Source: Limnomonas spitsbergensis
Taxonomy: Eukaryota; Chlorophyta; Chlorophyceae; Chlamydomonadales
Reading direction: 5' to 3'
NCBI GenBank assembly: GCA_037349105.1
Contig: JAYJMM010000038.1
Span: forward strand, 806,001 to 870,000
DNA length: 64,000 nt
Under the pieces are notes generated by a model. The model had not been told where the DNA came from. It searched no databases and was given only the letters and a program-made list of their open reading frames with translations. The translations under genes and the position numbers were made by a program. Position 1 is the stretch's first letter, and each line of letters opens with the position of its first letter. Shown piece by piece: positions 36,117 through 45,843 of this stretch.

Positions 36117-37163
36117 GTGCGCCTCTTCGGGTGCCATTCTTTTTTCCTGATAGTTTCCTCGCCTGATTGTTCACTTACAACGGCCTCTCTTCATTGTTTC
36201 CTTGGCGCGTCGGATGTCTCGGTCTCCTCCGAAGGTGTGCTTGCCAGTCTGAGATTTGTCAGGTTGATCCTGATAGTTGTATTGTTCGGCAGCAGCGACG
36301 CACTGCTGTTATATATTTGCAAGCGGTTCTCACATTGTCCAGGTACACAGATGGGACCATGCCCTTGAATATACGGAAGTTTTTTCATTCTTATTTCCTT
36401 CCTTTCTCCATGCGTGGGTTTCTCTGGGCATGCGCAATCGTGGGTCGGTGCCTGTGATGTAGGTTGATATTTTTTCCAGTCATGTTTAGACCTGTGCGGC
36501 CCTCATGAATAAGGACTTGCAACTGTCTGGAAGTTTTAGGCCGCAACTTTGGGTGTTTAAAAATTGAGGGCTGAGATATCCTGATCTTCGAATTCTGCTG
36601 AGTTGCAGGTGTCTCATCAAGTGGCGGCATCGGGTCCTCACGCGTCTGAGCCCGAGCTTGCCTCTCTGTGCACTTGCTATCTCCTGATTTTTGTTTATTT
36701 CTTATTTCCGTATCTTCGTAGTATAAAACATTATTTCCAATGAATTTATACCTAAAGATATTGATGACTATGTAATTGTCCCTTCCTTTGACTTTTCGTC
36801 ATATATGTCTCATGTTCATTCATTATTCTCCCGCTTCTCATGTATTTTCTATGTCAACCTATTTTTTCTCTTATTCTGATTGGGTACCTATCAAAGGTTC
36901 GTTAAACATTCTTCAAGTCTGCCTTGAATGCATTGGCATATATTTCTGCCTACAGGACATGCCCAAGCCGCCAGAGTTATCTACATTTATATCATTTATG
37001 CACATAAACATCATTTTCTCGAAATGCACATGTATTATCTTTTGTACCCAATCTCTGGGTTACCAGGTACGAAAAGGAACAGACAGGGTTGCCATATTAC
37101 CCGATAGGGACGGTGTTTGTCTCACACCATTTCAAAGATTGTCTAGAACCAAACCCCTCGAGA
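36117..37163. other. T-rich intergenic or intron-like sequence
   Basis: Low coding potential, with several pyrimidine tracts (TTATTTCCTTCCTTTCTCC; TTTATTTCTTATTTCC). GTGCGC/GTGTGC donor-like sites are present but no exon can be supported. The stretch ends at the insertion site of the LTR retrotransposon. Confidence 0.4.
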
Positions 37164-37168
37164 GTTAC
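37164..37168. repeat. Target-site duplication GTTAC, left
   Basis: GTTAC lies directly outside the left LTR and is repeated directly outside the right LTR at 44300-44304. Five base pairs is typical of Ty3/gypsy integrases. Confidence 0.9.
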
Positions 37169-37571
37169 TGAAGAGGTCCTAGGTGCCCTAGGGGGCAGGA
37201 CTCTTATATCTAGACAGGGACTCACTAGTAGAGGAACGTGAAGGGGAGTCCGGGACGGTGTTGAGGGTAGACGAGTAGTCGGAGAGTTGACTGAGGGGGG
37301 ACTAGGTGCTCACGAGGGGAGACTGCTGGAGACTAGAGATTTGATAGTGGGACAGTCAGGTATTGAGCCTGATGGATTGATCTCGTCTGAGACTTCCCGA
37401 TGCCTAGCAGAGCTCGCTTATATGGGAGGTGCAGGGTTTAACCCGTGAGGGTTCTGGTCTGGGCTTGCCAGGCGACCCTGCAACTTCCGTATGGAGCGTA
37501 AGCGCCGATAACGTAAGGCAGGTCGCGTCAGCGACTGGTAATTCTGGGGTACTGGTTACATGACCATTACA
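37169..37571 (-). repeat. 3' LTR (left)
   Basis: 403 bp, TG...CA on both strands' reading (TGAAGAGG...CATTACA). It matches the right LTR base for base by eye. Confidence 0.95.
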
Positions 37572-37573
37572 TA

Positions 37574-37582
37574 CCTCCCCCC
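37574..37582 (-). promoter_or_regulatory. Polypurine tract
   Basis: On the minus strand GGGGGGAGG lies two bases inside the 3' LTR. This is the expected position for the plus-strand primer of reverse transcription. Confidence 0.8.
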
Positions 37583-37927
37583 TAGGCTGCGTGCCGAGCG
37601 CGGTGGAAGGTAAATGTTAGTGAACTGGAACTCGGATTGTTGCAGTATTTAATCAATTAAATGCAAACATGAAATCTGGAGCAAGTTATCTTGGAACTGC
37701 TAGAGTACTTGATTGTCCGCTGGAAAAATTAACTCAAGTCTGGATCTAGGTTGAATTATAACGAGAAGTGAAATCTGAGCAGCTTGCCAGGCTGGGCAGT
37801 ATCGGTTCTCAAAGGAATTCAAGACAAGGTTCAGAAAGAAAGAAAAAAAAATCTGACTGGTCTGGTTTAGAGTTAGGTCTCGATCTGGGACTAGGGGTAT
37901 GGACCTTGAATACTAGACAAGTGCTGG

Positions 37928-40900
37928 TTACTCAAAAAGGTTTTGAGCGTCAAGGAGTAATTCAGGAGTCAGGTTCTTGAGTGGCTCCCATGAATTGTGA
38001 GTGTCATCGTAACCAAGCCATTTGATTAGGACCTGCTTGACTCGCTTTTTGCCGACTCGTCGAATGCGATGTGACAAGAGCGACTCGACCTGGTATAATG
38101 GTAAACCATCCACGACTTGAGGCTCGACAGGTACTGGGTTTGAACTGGTACTGGGCTTGAACTGTCGTAAGAGTGACACGTGGAAGACTGGGTGAACTCG
38201 AGTGTAATTCTCGGGTAGTTGCAACCTAGCAGCATTGCCACCAGAAGTTAAACTCAGGATTGTCACTGGGCCGATATACTTGGGATGAAGTTTCTTAACT
38301 CCGGTCTGGAACTTGAAGTTTCTTGTTGACAGGAGAACTTGGTCACCTGCTTGAAAAGTGTGAGGTGCTCGGAAGCGCGTGTCAGCGTACGACGACTGGC
38401 GATCCTGCGCAGCTCGTAATAGTTTCTGAACTTGAACTAGAGTGTCATCCAGGTCACTGAAGACTGAATCAAGAGCTGGAATTTGCTTGTCTGGAATGTC
38501 GATTGACAAAGGGGTATACGGGTTGCGTCCACAGTTCAGGTAGAACGGGGTGTGCCTGGTCGTACTGGTCTTGGCATTGTTAATGGACATAGCAACAACT
38601 GGTAGGAGTTCTTCCCAAGTGACATGGTTTCCATCAATGAAATGCCTAAGCACTTCTTCGACGACTCGATTCATTCGCTCTGTTTGACCATCTGTTTGGG
38701 GGTGGAAAGCAGTTGAAAATCTGGGCTGTACACCAAGGCGGTGACACATGGTCTTCCAGAATGACGAAGTGAATCGAACATCTCTGTCAGAAATGATGTT
38801 TCTAGGAAAACCGTGATGCTGGAATACATGTGAGATGAAAACTCGAGCAACATCTTCAGATGTGCTAGATTTCCTGACTGGGGCTAGACAAACAAACTTT
38901 GTAAGCTTGTCCACAATGACCATGATGCCATCATGACCACTGGCTGACTGGGGCAAGTCAAACACAAAGTCCATGGTGACAGTGTGCCATCTGGAATCAG
39001 GGATTTCTAGTGGCTGGTTTAGACCAAAGGGCCTCTTGTTTGCAGACTTGTTCCTCTGGCATGAGGCACATGATGAGACGTACTTTTGTACATCTGCCTG
39101 GATTGAGGGCCACCAAAATTGGCGTTTGATGTGGTCCAGTGTTGTCTTCCAATTGAAATGTCCTGCAAGGGGTGAATCATGGTGATCTCGAATGACTTCT
39201 TGTCGAAGTGCTACTGGGATAATGACTAGGCCTGCATGAGACCAGTAGCCATTGCTAAAGGACCATTCTCGAGTTTTACTGGAAAGTTTGAATTCTGGAT
39301 CAATGCTAGACTCGTTCTTGATTCTTTGCATGAAATCTGGGCATGACTCGTTAACTGTGATTGCAAATAGCATTGCAGCATGGGCAGGTCCTTGGTGTGG
39401 CAACCTGGAAAGGGAATCAGCTGGGTTGGTAGCACCTGGTCGGTACTTCACAGTGAACTCGAATCGAGATAGGAACTCGCTCCATCTTGCTTGCCTACGT
39501 GACAGGGTGGGCTGCTTGGAGAAAAATGTCAGGGGGTTGTGATCAGTCACAATGTTTAGGCCATTGCTGCCTTCTAGATAGCATCGCCACTCCTTGAGAG
39601 CTTTGATAATTCCAAGGAGTTCTTGTTCGCCAGTAGTGTAATTGCGCTCGGCAGGTGAGAACTTGGCAGAGAAGTACGCGACAGGTCGACCTTGTTGCGT
39701 AAGCACTGCACCACATCCAGTGATGGAGGCATCTGAAACGAGTTCGTACGATTGGTTTGGATCTGGGTATGCAAGAACTGGAGGCGAAGCTAACGCTTCC
39801 TTGATAGCTTGAAAAGCCAACAGAGCGTCAGCTCCTCCTGAGAACTGGACGGTTTTCTTGGTCAAATGGTACAAGGGTGCTGCCAGCCTGGAGAGGTTCG
39901 GAATGAATTTGCGAAAGTAATTTGCTAGGCCTAGAAATTGCAAGACACCTGTTGCACTGGTCGGGAATTCCCACTCGGTAAGCGCTCGAATTTTGTCTGG
40001 GTCAGCAGCCACACCTTCTTTCGAAAGAATGTGCCCTAGGTACTTGACTTGAGCCTGCAGAAATTTGCACTTGGAAAATTTGACCTGCAGTCCTGATTCT
40101 CGTATTTTGTCAAACACTTGTCTTAAATGCTGGAGGTGCTGTTCTGGTGTCTGGGACAGGATCATGATGTCATCAATGTAAATGAGGACGAATGCTAGAT
40201 CAGCAAAGATTTTATTGACAGTGCTCTGGTATTGACTGGGCGCGTTCGAAAGACCCATTGGCAGGCAACGCCATGCATAATGGCCGAAGGGTGTAGCAAA
40301 AGCTGTCTTGGGCTGGTCTTCCTCGGAAATAAGCAGTTGGTGAAAGCCACCTGCCATGTCTAGACAAGAGAAACATGAAGCTCCGCGAGCTGCATCTAGA
40401 AGATCATCGATCCTTGGTAGTGGGTAGCGTAGTTTGACAGTTAGTTCGTTCAAGGCTCGGTAATCAAGGCAGAACCTAAGTCCTCCATTTGGTTTCTTGA
40501 TGAACAAGACTGGGGCTCCATAAGGACTGTTGACAGGGGTGATGATTCCTTTGTCAAGTAGCTCGGCAACCTGTTTCTTGAGTTCTTCAGACTCGGCTGG
40601 AGAGAGACGAAAGTTCCTGCGAAAAGGTGGTTTAGCGCCAGCGACCAGATCGATCGTGTGCTCTAGAGGTGGGACTTTCGCTCCGCCAGCTCGAGGGGTT
40701 TCTGAAAAAATGTCATCGTACTCGTCGATCAGTGAAGTAATCGCTGTACGCTGGTCTGGGTGCACATGGTTCATGTTTGCTAGTTTTTCTCGACTGGTTT
40801 TATGGTCTAGTTCTCCTTCTGGATTTGGTACTGGTTGTAACTCCTCGTCTGGTTCGCTAGCCTGTGGTGTCAATACAGCTAAGAATGCTCGGTGGCGACC

Positions 40901-41998
40901 AGACTTGAGTAATTTGGCTGCAAGGCCAGCTGGGATTTGATCGGTCTTCGTACGTGTACGGCATGGTCGGGATTCGTCTTCAGCGTCACACTGTCCAGCG
41001 TTATTGTCATGGGTCGGATCGGCTGGGCTAGAAGTGGTCTTCACAGCATGAGCAACCTGTACTGCACCTGTGCCACGTAAAACACACGAATTCAAGACCT
41101 CATGAACGACCCCGTCAGTGATGGTCATGAGACTAGACTGGTCTGGGCTGTACTGCAAATTACAAGAGTGTGTTTTCATGAAGTCTTCGCCAATGATTAA
41201 ATCAATGGTATCGAGAAACGCTGGGAGGATGTGAACTGTAGCTTCAAAGTCAGTCCGGCCGAACGTAACAGTGAGACTCGCAGAACCTAGGACAGTACAG
41301 TCTCGACCAGCCGCAGTGGCCACTGCTCGATATTTACTTGAACGAATCTGGAGTCCGAGTTTCTTGGCAAGTTTGGCTCCCATGAAACATGAGGATGCCC
41401 CCGAATCAAATAGACACTTGAGGTTTTTGCCATGTGCTTGGCCGTGGTAGGTTGCTGCTAGGGGCTGGTCATCACCATCTTGGTGATTTCCATCTTGTTT
41501 TACATCCTTGTCTTGGCTGGTATGCAATATCTGGACTCGATCATCAACTTGTATTTTGGCTAGAACTCGACACTGGGCTGTTTCTCTTGTATCAGCTGGG
41601 ATTACAAAGGCAAGTACTGGGGATGGTTTCATACCCTTATTCATAGCGGTACCAAGCGCTGAACTGGATTCGTATTTCTTGACTAGGAAAGAGTGTTGGA
41701 GTAGCGGTTGTAATCCTGCTGCTTGTCTGGAGGAAACTAGAAGACATGAACTGGTGTTGGGTCTGTTGTTCAAATAAAGCCTGGCTTGGCTTCTGGTTTT
41801 TGCAACGTAAATCTGGTGTTTGTCTGGAGAGTTGGAGTGAATGACTGGAAGCGTGCAGGTACAATTCAAATGTTCGTTACAAATCACTCGGTCGTACGTC
41901 AGGAAGCTAGAGTTCATCAAGTCAGACACGTGATTCTCAACTGCAGTGCACACATGACATCTAGAGACAGGAGGGGGACCCGGGAATACCTCCTGCAA
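37928..41998 (-). CDS. Chromovirus Pol polyprotein (PR-RT-RH-IN-chromodomain)
   Basis: 1,356 residues from the first codon used here (TTG at 41996-41998). There is no ATG at this position, and the frame runs continuously from the gag TAG, so Pol is probably made as a Gag-Pol fusion rather than from its own start. Visible domains: retropepsin with FDSGAS (D198); reverse transcriptase ~490-660 with YIDD at 607-610; RNase H with D756 and the EQELLG and TDHNP motifs; integrase with HHCC zinc finger ~938-982 and catalytic D1010, D1071, E1107 (TDGQTE); a GPY/F-type module around 1240-1280; and a C-terminal chromodomain ~1301-1352 with KWLGYDD and SWEP. All catalytic residues are present and no stop or frameshift occurs. 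Chromodomains of this family bind histone marks and steer integration. Confidence 0.95.
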   Translation of the reverse strand: MQEVFPGPPPVSRCHVCTAVENHVSDLMNSSFLTYDRVICNEHLNCTCTLPVIHSNSPDKHQIYVAKTRSQARLYLNNRPNTSSCLLVSSRQAAGLQPLLQHSFLVKKYESSSALGTAMNKGMKPSPVLAFVIPADTRETAQCRVLAKIQVDDRVQILHTSQDKDVKQDGNHQDGDDQPLAATYHGQAHGKNLKCLFDSGASSCFMGAKLAKKLGLQIRSSKYRAVATAAGRDCTVLGSASLTVTFGRTDFEATVHILPAFLDTIDLIIGEDFMKTHSCNLQYSPDQSSLMTITDGVVHEVLNSCVLRGTGAVQVAHAVKTTSSPADPTHDNNAGQCDAEDESRPCRTRTKTDQIPAGLAAKLLKSGRHRAFLAVLTPQASEPDEELQPVPNPEGELDHKTSREKLANMNHVHPDQRTAITSLIDEYDDIFSETPRAGGAKVPPLEHTIDLVAGAKPPFRRNFRLSPAESEELKKQVAELLDKGIITPVNSPYGAPVLFIKKPNGGLRFCLDYRALNELTVKLRYPLPRIDDLLDAARGASCFSCLDMAGGFHQLLISEEDQPKTAFATPFGHYAWRCLPMGLSNAPSQYQSTVNKIFADLAFVLIYIDDIMILSQTPEQHLQHLRQVFDKIRESGLQVKFSKCKFLQAQVKYLGHILSKEGVAADPDKIRALTEWEFPTSATGVLQFLGLANYFRKFIPNLSRLAAPLYHLTKKTVQFSGGADALLAFQAIKEALASPPVLAYPDPNQSYELVSDASITGCGAVLTQQGRPVAYFSAKFSPAERNYTTGEQELLGIIKALKEWRCYLEGSNGLNIVTDHNPLTFFSKQPTLSRRQARWSEFLSRFEFTVKYRPGATNPADSLSRLPHQGPAHAAMLFAITVNESCPDFMQRIKNESSIDPEFKLSSKTREWSFSNGYWSHAGLVIIPVALRQEVIRDHHDSPLAGHFNWKTTLDHIKRQFWWPSIQADVQKYVSSCASCQRNKSANKRPFGLNQPLEIPDSRWHTVTMDFVFDLPQSASGHDGIMVIVDKLTKFVCLAPVRKSSTSEDVARVFISHVFQHHGFPRNIISDRDVRFTSSFWKTMCHRLGVQPRFSTAFHPQTDGQTERMNRVVEEVLRHFIDGNHVTWEELLPVVAMSINNAKTSTTRHTPFYLNCGRNPYTPLSIDIPDKQIPALDSVFSDLDDTLVQVQKLLRAAQDRQSSYADTRFRAPHTFQAGDQVLLSTRNFKFQTGVKKLHPKYIGPVTILSLTSGGNAARLQLPENYTRVHPVFHVSLLRQFKPSTSSNPVPVEPQVVDGLPLYQVESLLSHRIRRVGKKRVKQVLIKWLGYDDTHNSWEPLKNLTPELLLDAQNLFE

Positions 41999-42004
41999 AA
42001 ATTC

Positions 42005-42007
42005 CTA
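42005..42007 (-). promoter_or_regulatory. In-frame amber codon between gag and pol (putative readthrough site)
   Basis: The stop is TAG in the context CAG-TAG-GAA-TTT. Gag and Pol lie in the same frame, so neither -1 nor +1 frameshifting would work here. The position is exactly after the zinc knuckle and before protease, as in viruses that use stop suppression. The 3' context is not the CARYYA type. A pseudoknot was not assessed. Confidence 0.6.
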
Positions 42008-43492
42008 CTGGGAAGGAGGCTTGTTTTCCTTCTTCTCAGGGCAGTTCTTGGCTTGGTGGCAACCTGCCCGGCAGTACCAGCACAGGTTATACTCGTTCAA
42101 TGATTGCTTCGCAGCGATGCTCAGTGCACCCACGTACTTGTAGTACGGGCAGGACTCGAATGGGGTCTTGAAGTTTTTGGCCTCTTTCCCGGAGCTGGTC
42201 TGGGCGCTGGGCTCGATCTTCCTCTTCGGAACGGACTCGGTGTGTGCCAGCTGAGCGCGTCGCGGCTGCTGGAAGTCCTGTGTTTTGGCAGGGTACTCGG
42301 GTTTGTGCACTGGTCTGGTATCTGTGCGGTAGCTGGGTCTGGTCACTGGGGTGTAACTGGATCTTGATACTGGTACGAAACAGGCACGTGCACTGGTCAT
42401 TCGCAGGTCCTCGACATATGCGAATTTCATGAGGTTTGGCAGGGATTGCCAGGTATTTCCATCCTTGTCTAGAATGCAGCGTTGTTTCAGGGATGGATCC
42501 ATGCCTGATAGGTAATGGACGCACAAGGTTGCTTGAGGTTCGTCGGGCAAGAGTCTGGTCACGTTCAGGAATTGCTGGGAGTACTGGGAGGCTGACTGGG
42601 AACCCTGGGTGATCATACGACCGACTAGTTGTTCGCGGGCAATGTCAACTGCTGAACGTACCTCGCCGGACACGAAGTTTGTGAGGGCCAGGATGAACTC
42701 GTTTTGCTCGAACAGCATGTGGGACTCGATGTAGTTCATTAAGAACTCCTTGACCTCGGGATCGTCGATAAAGACAGACATGTCCTCGGGGTAGCGGTGA
42801 CCGTTCTCGAGCAGCCAGCGCCTGAGCTCCTCGAAGCTCATCGCGATTAATCTCGGCTTGTTCTTGCACTGTTGGAAGAACGGCTTGTTCATCCGGCCTG
42901 GTGCAGGCAAGGCTGGGGGACGACGACGATAGTCAGTCTCGCGTCTGACAGGTACTGGGATTTGAACTTGGGTGGGTACACTGGTAACAGGATTCCCGAC
43001 AAGACGAACGGTAGGAGTAACAACAGGCTGGGCTGGGACAGCAGTTGAATCTAGTCTGGTTAAGAGTGACTGCAAGAGTTGCAATTCACCTTGCTTGAGT
43101 TGTTTCTTGAATTGCTCGAACATATCGTCCTGCATGTAGGACGAGGTATGCTGGGCCGGTAGAGGGTCCGTGCTGCAGCCAGCGACGCAAGGTGTGATCA
43201 AGACTCGAGGGTTGGCCACCGCTGCGTATGTTGCAGGTGCCACGGAAGCCACAGCGATGGGCTGGAGAGCTGGTCTCGGTGCAGCTACCGCAATTGGGAC
43301 AGGGGCTTGTGCTGGTGCTGGTACTGGTGCTGGTACTGGTGCTGGTACTGGTGCTGGTGCTGGTGCTGGTGCTGGTGCTGGTGCTGCAGCGACCATGTCG
43401 GGAACGACAATGGCGGGAAGCTGGGCAGGAGCTGGGTTGTCGACTTGAAGGTTGTTCACTGCGCGTTTGGATTTGTTTCGTTTAGCGACCAT
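42005..43492 (-). CDS. Chromovirus Gag
   Basis: 495 residues from ATG at 43490-43492. The N-terminal third is low complexity, with an (Ala-Pro)n run encoded by a GCTGGT-type microsatellite at about 43305-43390. The middle (roughly residues 200-370) looks like a retrotransposon Gag core. Near the C terminus is one zinc knuckle, CWYCRAGCHQAKNC (CX2CX4HX4C), the RNA-binding signature of nucleocapsid. The frame ends ...PPSQ-TAG at 42005-42007. Pol continues in the same frame only two codons before its conventional first codon, so TAG readthrough is the simplest way to express Pol. Confidence 0.93.
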   Translation of the reverse strand: MVAKRNKSKRAVNNLQVDNPAPAQLPAIVVPDMVAAAPAPAPAPAPAPVPAPVPAPVPAPAQAPVPIAVAAPRPALQPIAVASVAPATYAAVANPRVLITPCVAGCSTDPLPAQHTSSYMQDDMFEQFKKQLKQGELQLLQSLLTRLDSTAVPAQPVVTPTVRLVGNPVTSVPTQVQIPVPVRRETDYRRRPPALPAPGRMNKPFFQQCKNKPRLIAMSFEELRRWLLENGHRYPEDMSVFIDDPEVKEFLMNYIESHMLFEQNEFILALTNFVSGEVRSAVDIAREQLVGRMITQGSQSASQYSQQFLNVTRLLPDEPQATLCVHYLSGMDPSLKQRCILDKDGNTWQSLPNLMKFAYVEDLRMTSARACFVPVSRSSYTPVTRPSYRTDTRPVHKPEYPAKTQDFQQPRRAQLAHTESVPKRKIEPSAQTSSGKEAKNFKTPFESCPYYKYVGALSIAAKQSLNEYNLCWYCRAGCHQAKNCPEKKENKPPSQ

Positions 43493-43896
43493 TAGATTGT
43501 GAATTACTGTGAAAGTTCAGCAATCAGGAAGCTTATGACTGGTCTGGACTGGAGTGTACGGAATTCAAACCGTCGGAGTCGAACAACTCAAGTTACGACA
43601 CTTACTAGACTCAGTCAACGCAACAAGTGCGTGCCTGGGACTCGGGACAAGGGCTGGAAATCCGTCGGCTCCGCCGAGCTTGTCAGACCAATAGTAGATA
43701 CTGTCGAGTTGCTCTGGGGTTGGCCCTGATCCGGACACTGGACTGGGGTCGGTACTGGAATTCGAATAGTTTTAACCCTGACAGGTCTAAGGGACGCGAC
43801 TGCCCAGCGCGCGTGTCTCAAAACTCTTTCGAGCCGACGGCAGGGTTCTGTCAATGAAACTGCGACAGGATCGAACCGATAAGGCTCTGGAACCAC
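43493..43896 (-). other. 5' untranslated leader of the chromovirus
   Basis: 404 bp between the gag start and the 5' LTR, containing the primer-binding site at its outer edge. Short open frames here have no support. Confidence 0.6.
43878..43895 (-). promoter_or_regulatory. Primer-binding-site candidate
   Basis: On the minus strand TGGTTCCAGAGCC begins one base inside the 5' LTR, fitting the usual TGG start opposite a tRNA 3' CCA. It resembles but does not equal the common initiator-Met type (TGGTATCAGAGC). The priming tRNA is not identified. Confidence 0.6.
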
Positions 43897-44299
43897 TGAA
43901 GAGGTCCTAGGTGCCCTAGGGGGCAGGACTCTTATATCTAGACAGGGACTCACTAGTAGAGGAACGTGAAGGGGAGTCCGGGACGGTGTTGAGGGTAGAC
44001 GAGTAGTCGGAGAGTTGACTGAGGGGGGACTAGGTGCTCACGAGGGGAGACTGCTGGAGACTAGAGATTTGATAGTGGGACAGTCAGGTATTGAGCCTGA
44101 TGGATTGATCTCGTCTGAGACTTCCCGATGCCTAGCAGAGCTCGCTTATATGGGAGGTGCAGGGTTTAACCCGTGAGGGTTCTGGTCTGGGCTTGCCAGG
44201 CGACCCTGCAACTTCCGTATGGAGCGTAAGCGCCGATAACGTAAGGCAGGTCGCGTCAGCGACTGGTAATTCTGGGGTACTGGTTACATGACCATTACA
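43897..44299 (-). repeat. 5' LTR (right)
   Basis: 403 bp, identical by eye to the left LTR. On the minus strand a TATA-like CATATAAGC sits at about 44144-44152, a plausible core promoter for the element. Confidence 0.95.
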
Positions 44300-44304
44300 G
44301 TTAC
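44300..44304. repeat. Target-site duplication GTTAC, right
   Basis: Direct repeat of 37164-37168. Confidence 0.9.
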
Positions 44305-44389
44305 AGGCAAAAGCTGCGACACTATTTGCGCGACAGTACCGAGTATGTTTGTCATTCATCGAAAGAAGCATACTTAAAATAACTACTGG

Positions 44390-45477
44390 TCGCATTTTAG
44401 ATAGGTGTCAAGTGCGGTTGTGTCCGGAAGTTGGAGCATAGTGTCGCCATACAAGCATGAGCATGTTGGCATTGTGCAAGCTGCAAGACCAAAGCACCAT
44501 CGCGGTGGTGCTGCATTATTCCTTACCGGCATACTGTCCCATAAGCTATGTGTTGCGCAATACATATTAAATAAATAAACGATATGCCCGGAGGGGTAAC
44601 ATAGATAGGTCAAAAACGTTACACCTCTGGGTAACATAGTAGGTATGACACTAAGACACGCGGGGACCGATCGCCATTACACCAAATTGTGCGCCAACAT
44701 TTCTTTCTCCCGAGACCTCAGGTTCATGGCCTTTCACGATGATGAGTGGTAACTATTGGCCTACTGCTATAGAGATGTATACGCCGCACGTAATTTTTCT
44801 TTCATTGTTTACAAGGCCCGCATGTCAAAAACGTTACACCTTTGGGCCCGTTCAACGCTCAGCCGCGGGGGCGCCCAACTGTTCAGAAGGGAGGGGGGGG
44901 GGGACTAAAAGGACGGAAGAGGGGGGGGGAAGGAACAAAAGGAGAGCACGGGAAGGAAAAGCAGACCAAGTCCGACACCTGACTTCCACCAGAGACAAAG
45001 CCCACAACAACAACAAAAACCCCACAGCAAACGTATCCCACCCTTACTTGGCCGCGAGGGCGCCCCAATGATCAGGAGGGAGAAGAGAAGAAACTAAAAA
45101 GGGGGCACAAAAAGAAATGGACCAAAAGGGAAGGCCGGTAAGGCCAACGAGACCGGTGCCTCATAATCCCTAGAGACTAACCCTCGACAAAGCCCACAAC
45201 ACAATCCACAAAAGCAAGTGCATCCCATCCCTGCTCAGCCTGGTACAACTGGTGGACGTTAGTGGCAGCGCCCGGAGGACCTGCCCACAGTGGCAGGGCC
45301 CGCATGTCAATGACGTTACACCACTAGGCCATGCTGCAAAGGCAGGCAATGTCAAAAACGTCATGTGGGGGGGACCGAAGGCTAGCAACGCCTACGGTAC
45401 TTCGCAATTAGGAGCATGCTCAATTCACAATGAATCCTTCCGGGCGATCGGGCGATCGGGCACTGGTCTAGTATGAA
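44390..45477. repeat. Dispersed repeat, copy B (interrupted)
   Basis: Homologous to 34890-35420 with the same order of landmarks. It is interrupted by a LINE 3' fragment at about 44822-45361 and by a ~25-bp micro-insertion near 44605-44628. It ends GGGCACTGGTCTAGTAT like copy A. Confidence 0.6.
44822..45361 (-). mobile_element. 5'-truncated LINE 3'-end insertion
   Basis: Sequence related to 52917-53144 plus 62312-62560, with the LINE 3' end on the left. It is flanked by a 13-bp direct repeat (ATGTCAAAAACGT at 44822-44834 and 45349-45361), consistent with target-primed insertion. The 3' region is made of ~190-bp repeats, each carrying GGCCGCGAGGGCGCCC followed by TTCAGRAGGGAG. Only a short tail of the coding region remains (about 45170-45290). 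Copy A of the host repeat shows the uninterrupted site. Confidence 0.6.
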
Positions 45478-45640
45478 CGAATCCCTGAGCGAGGGGCCTT
45501 CCCGTACAGGATACGCATATTCTTCCCCGTGTCATTGCAATTTTGGATCCATTACTCGACGATATCACATTAATTTTTTGCGATTTCCCTCACGACCAGC
45601 TACGGAATTTTACGCCGACGGGTTTCACCAATCATTCAGG

Positions 45641-45713
45641 TGACTCCGATGGAATTCCAACCCACATCCCGATTCCTCGCGGTAATTAGCTCTACCTATT
45701 GAGCTACGGAACG
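45641..45713 (-). pseudogene. tRNA-like sequence, degenerate
   Basis: On the minus strand a strong A-box/D arm (TAGCTCAATAGGTAGAGC) follows acceptor CGTTCCG. The 3' strand CGGAGTC pairs over six positions including two G-U. The B-box region GGGTTGGAATTCC is altered and the anticodon stem pairs poorly, so the anticodon cannot be assigned. It is either a tRNA pseudogene or the head of a tRNA-derived SINE. Confidence 0.4.
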
Positions 45714-45843
45714 CGGAATCTCTGGTGAAATGCCATGGTCGATATACGGCATTACCCATGCATGCCGTATTCCTCAAGACTCGCTCTAGCCAGTTTCTCT
45801 CTTCCTTACAAGCATCCCATTTGCAGCTGCACATATTTTTAAG

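Larger units (their letters stand above)
37169..44299 (-). mobile_element. Complete Ty3/gypsy chromovirus (LTR retrotransposon)
   Basis: Two 403-bp LTRs flank gag, pol, a primer-binding-site candidate and a polypurine tract, with a GTTAC target duplication outside. Transcription runs on the minus strand. The domain order protease, reverse transcriptase, RNase H, integrase, chromodomain defines a chromovirus. Both reading frames are open and the LTRs show no difference by eye, so insertion is very recent and the copy may be competent. The only interruption is the single TAG between gag and pol, which lies in frame. Confidence 0.96.
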
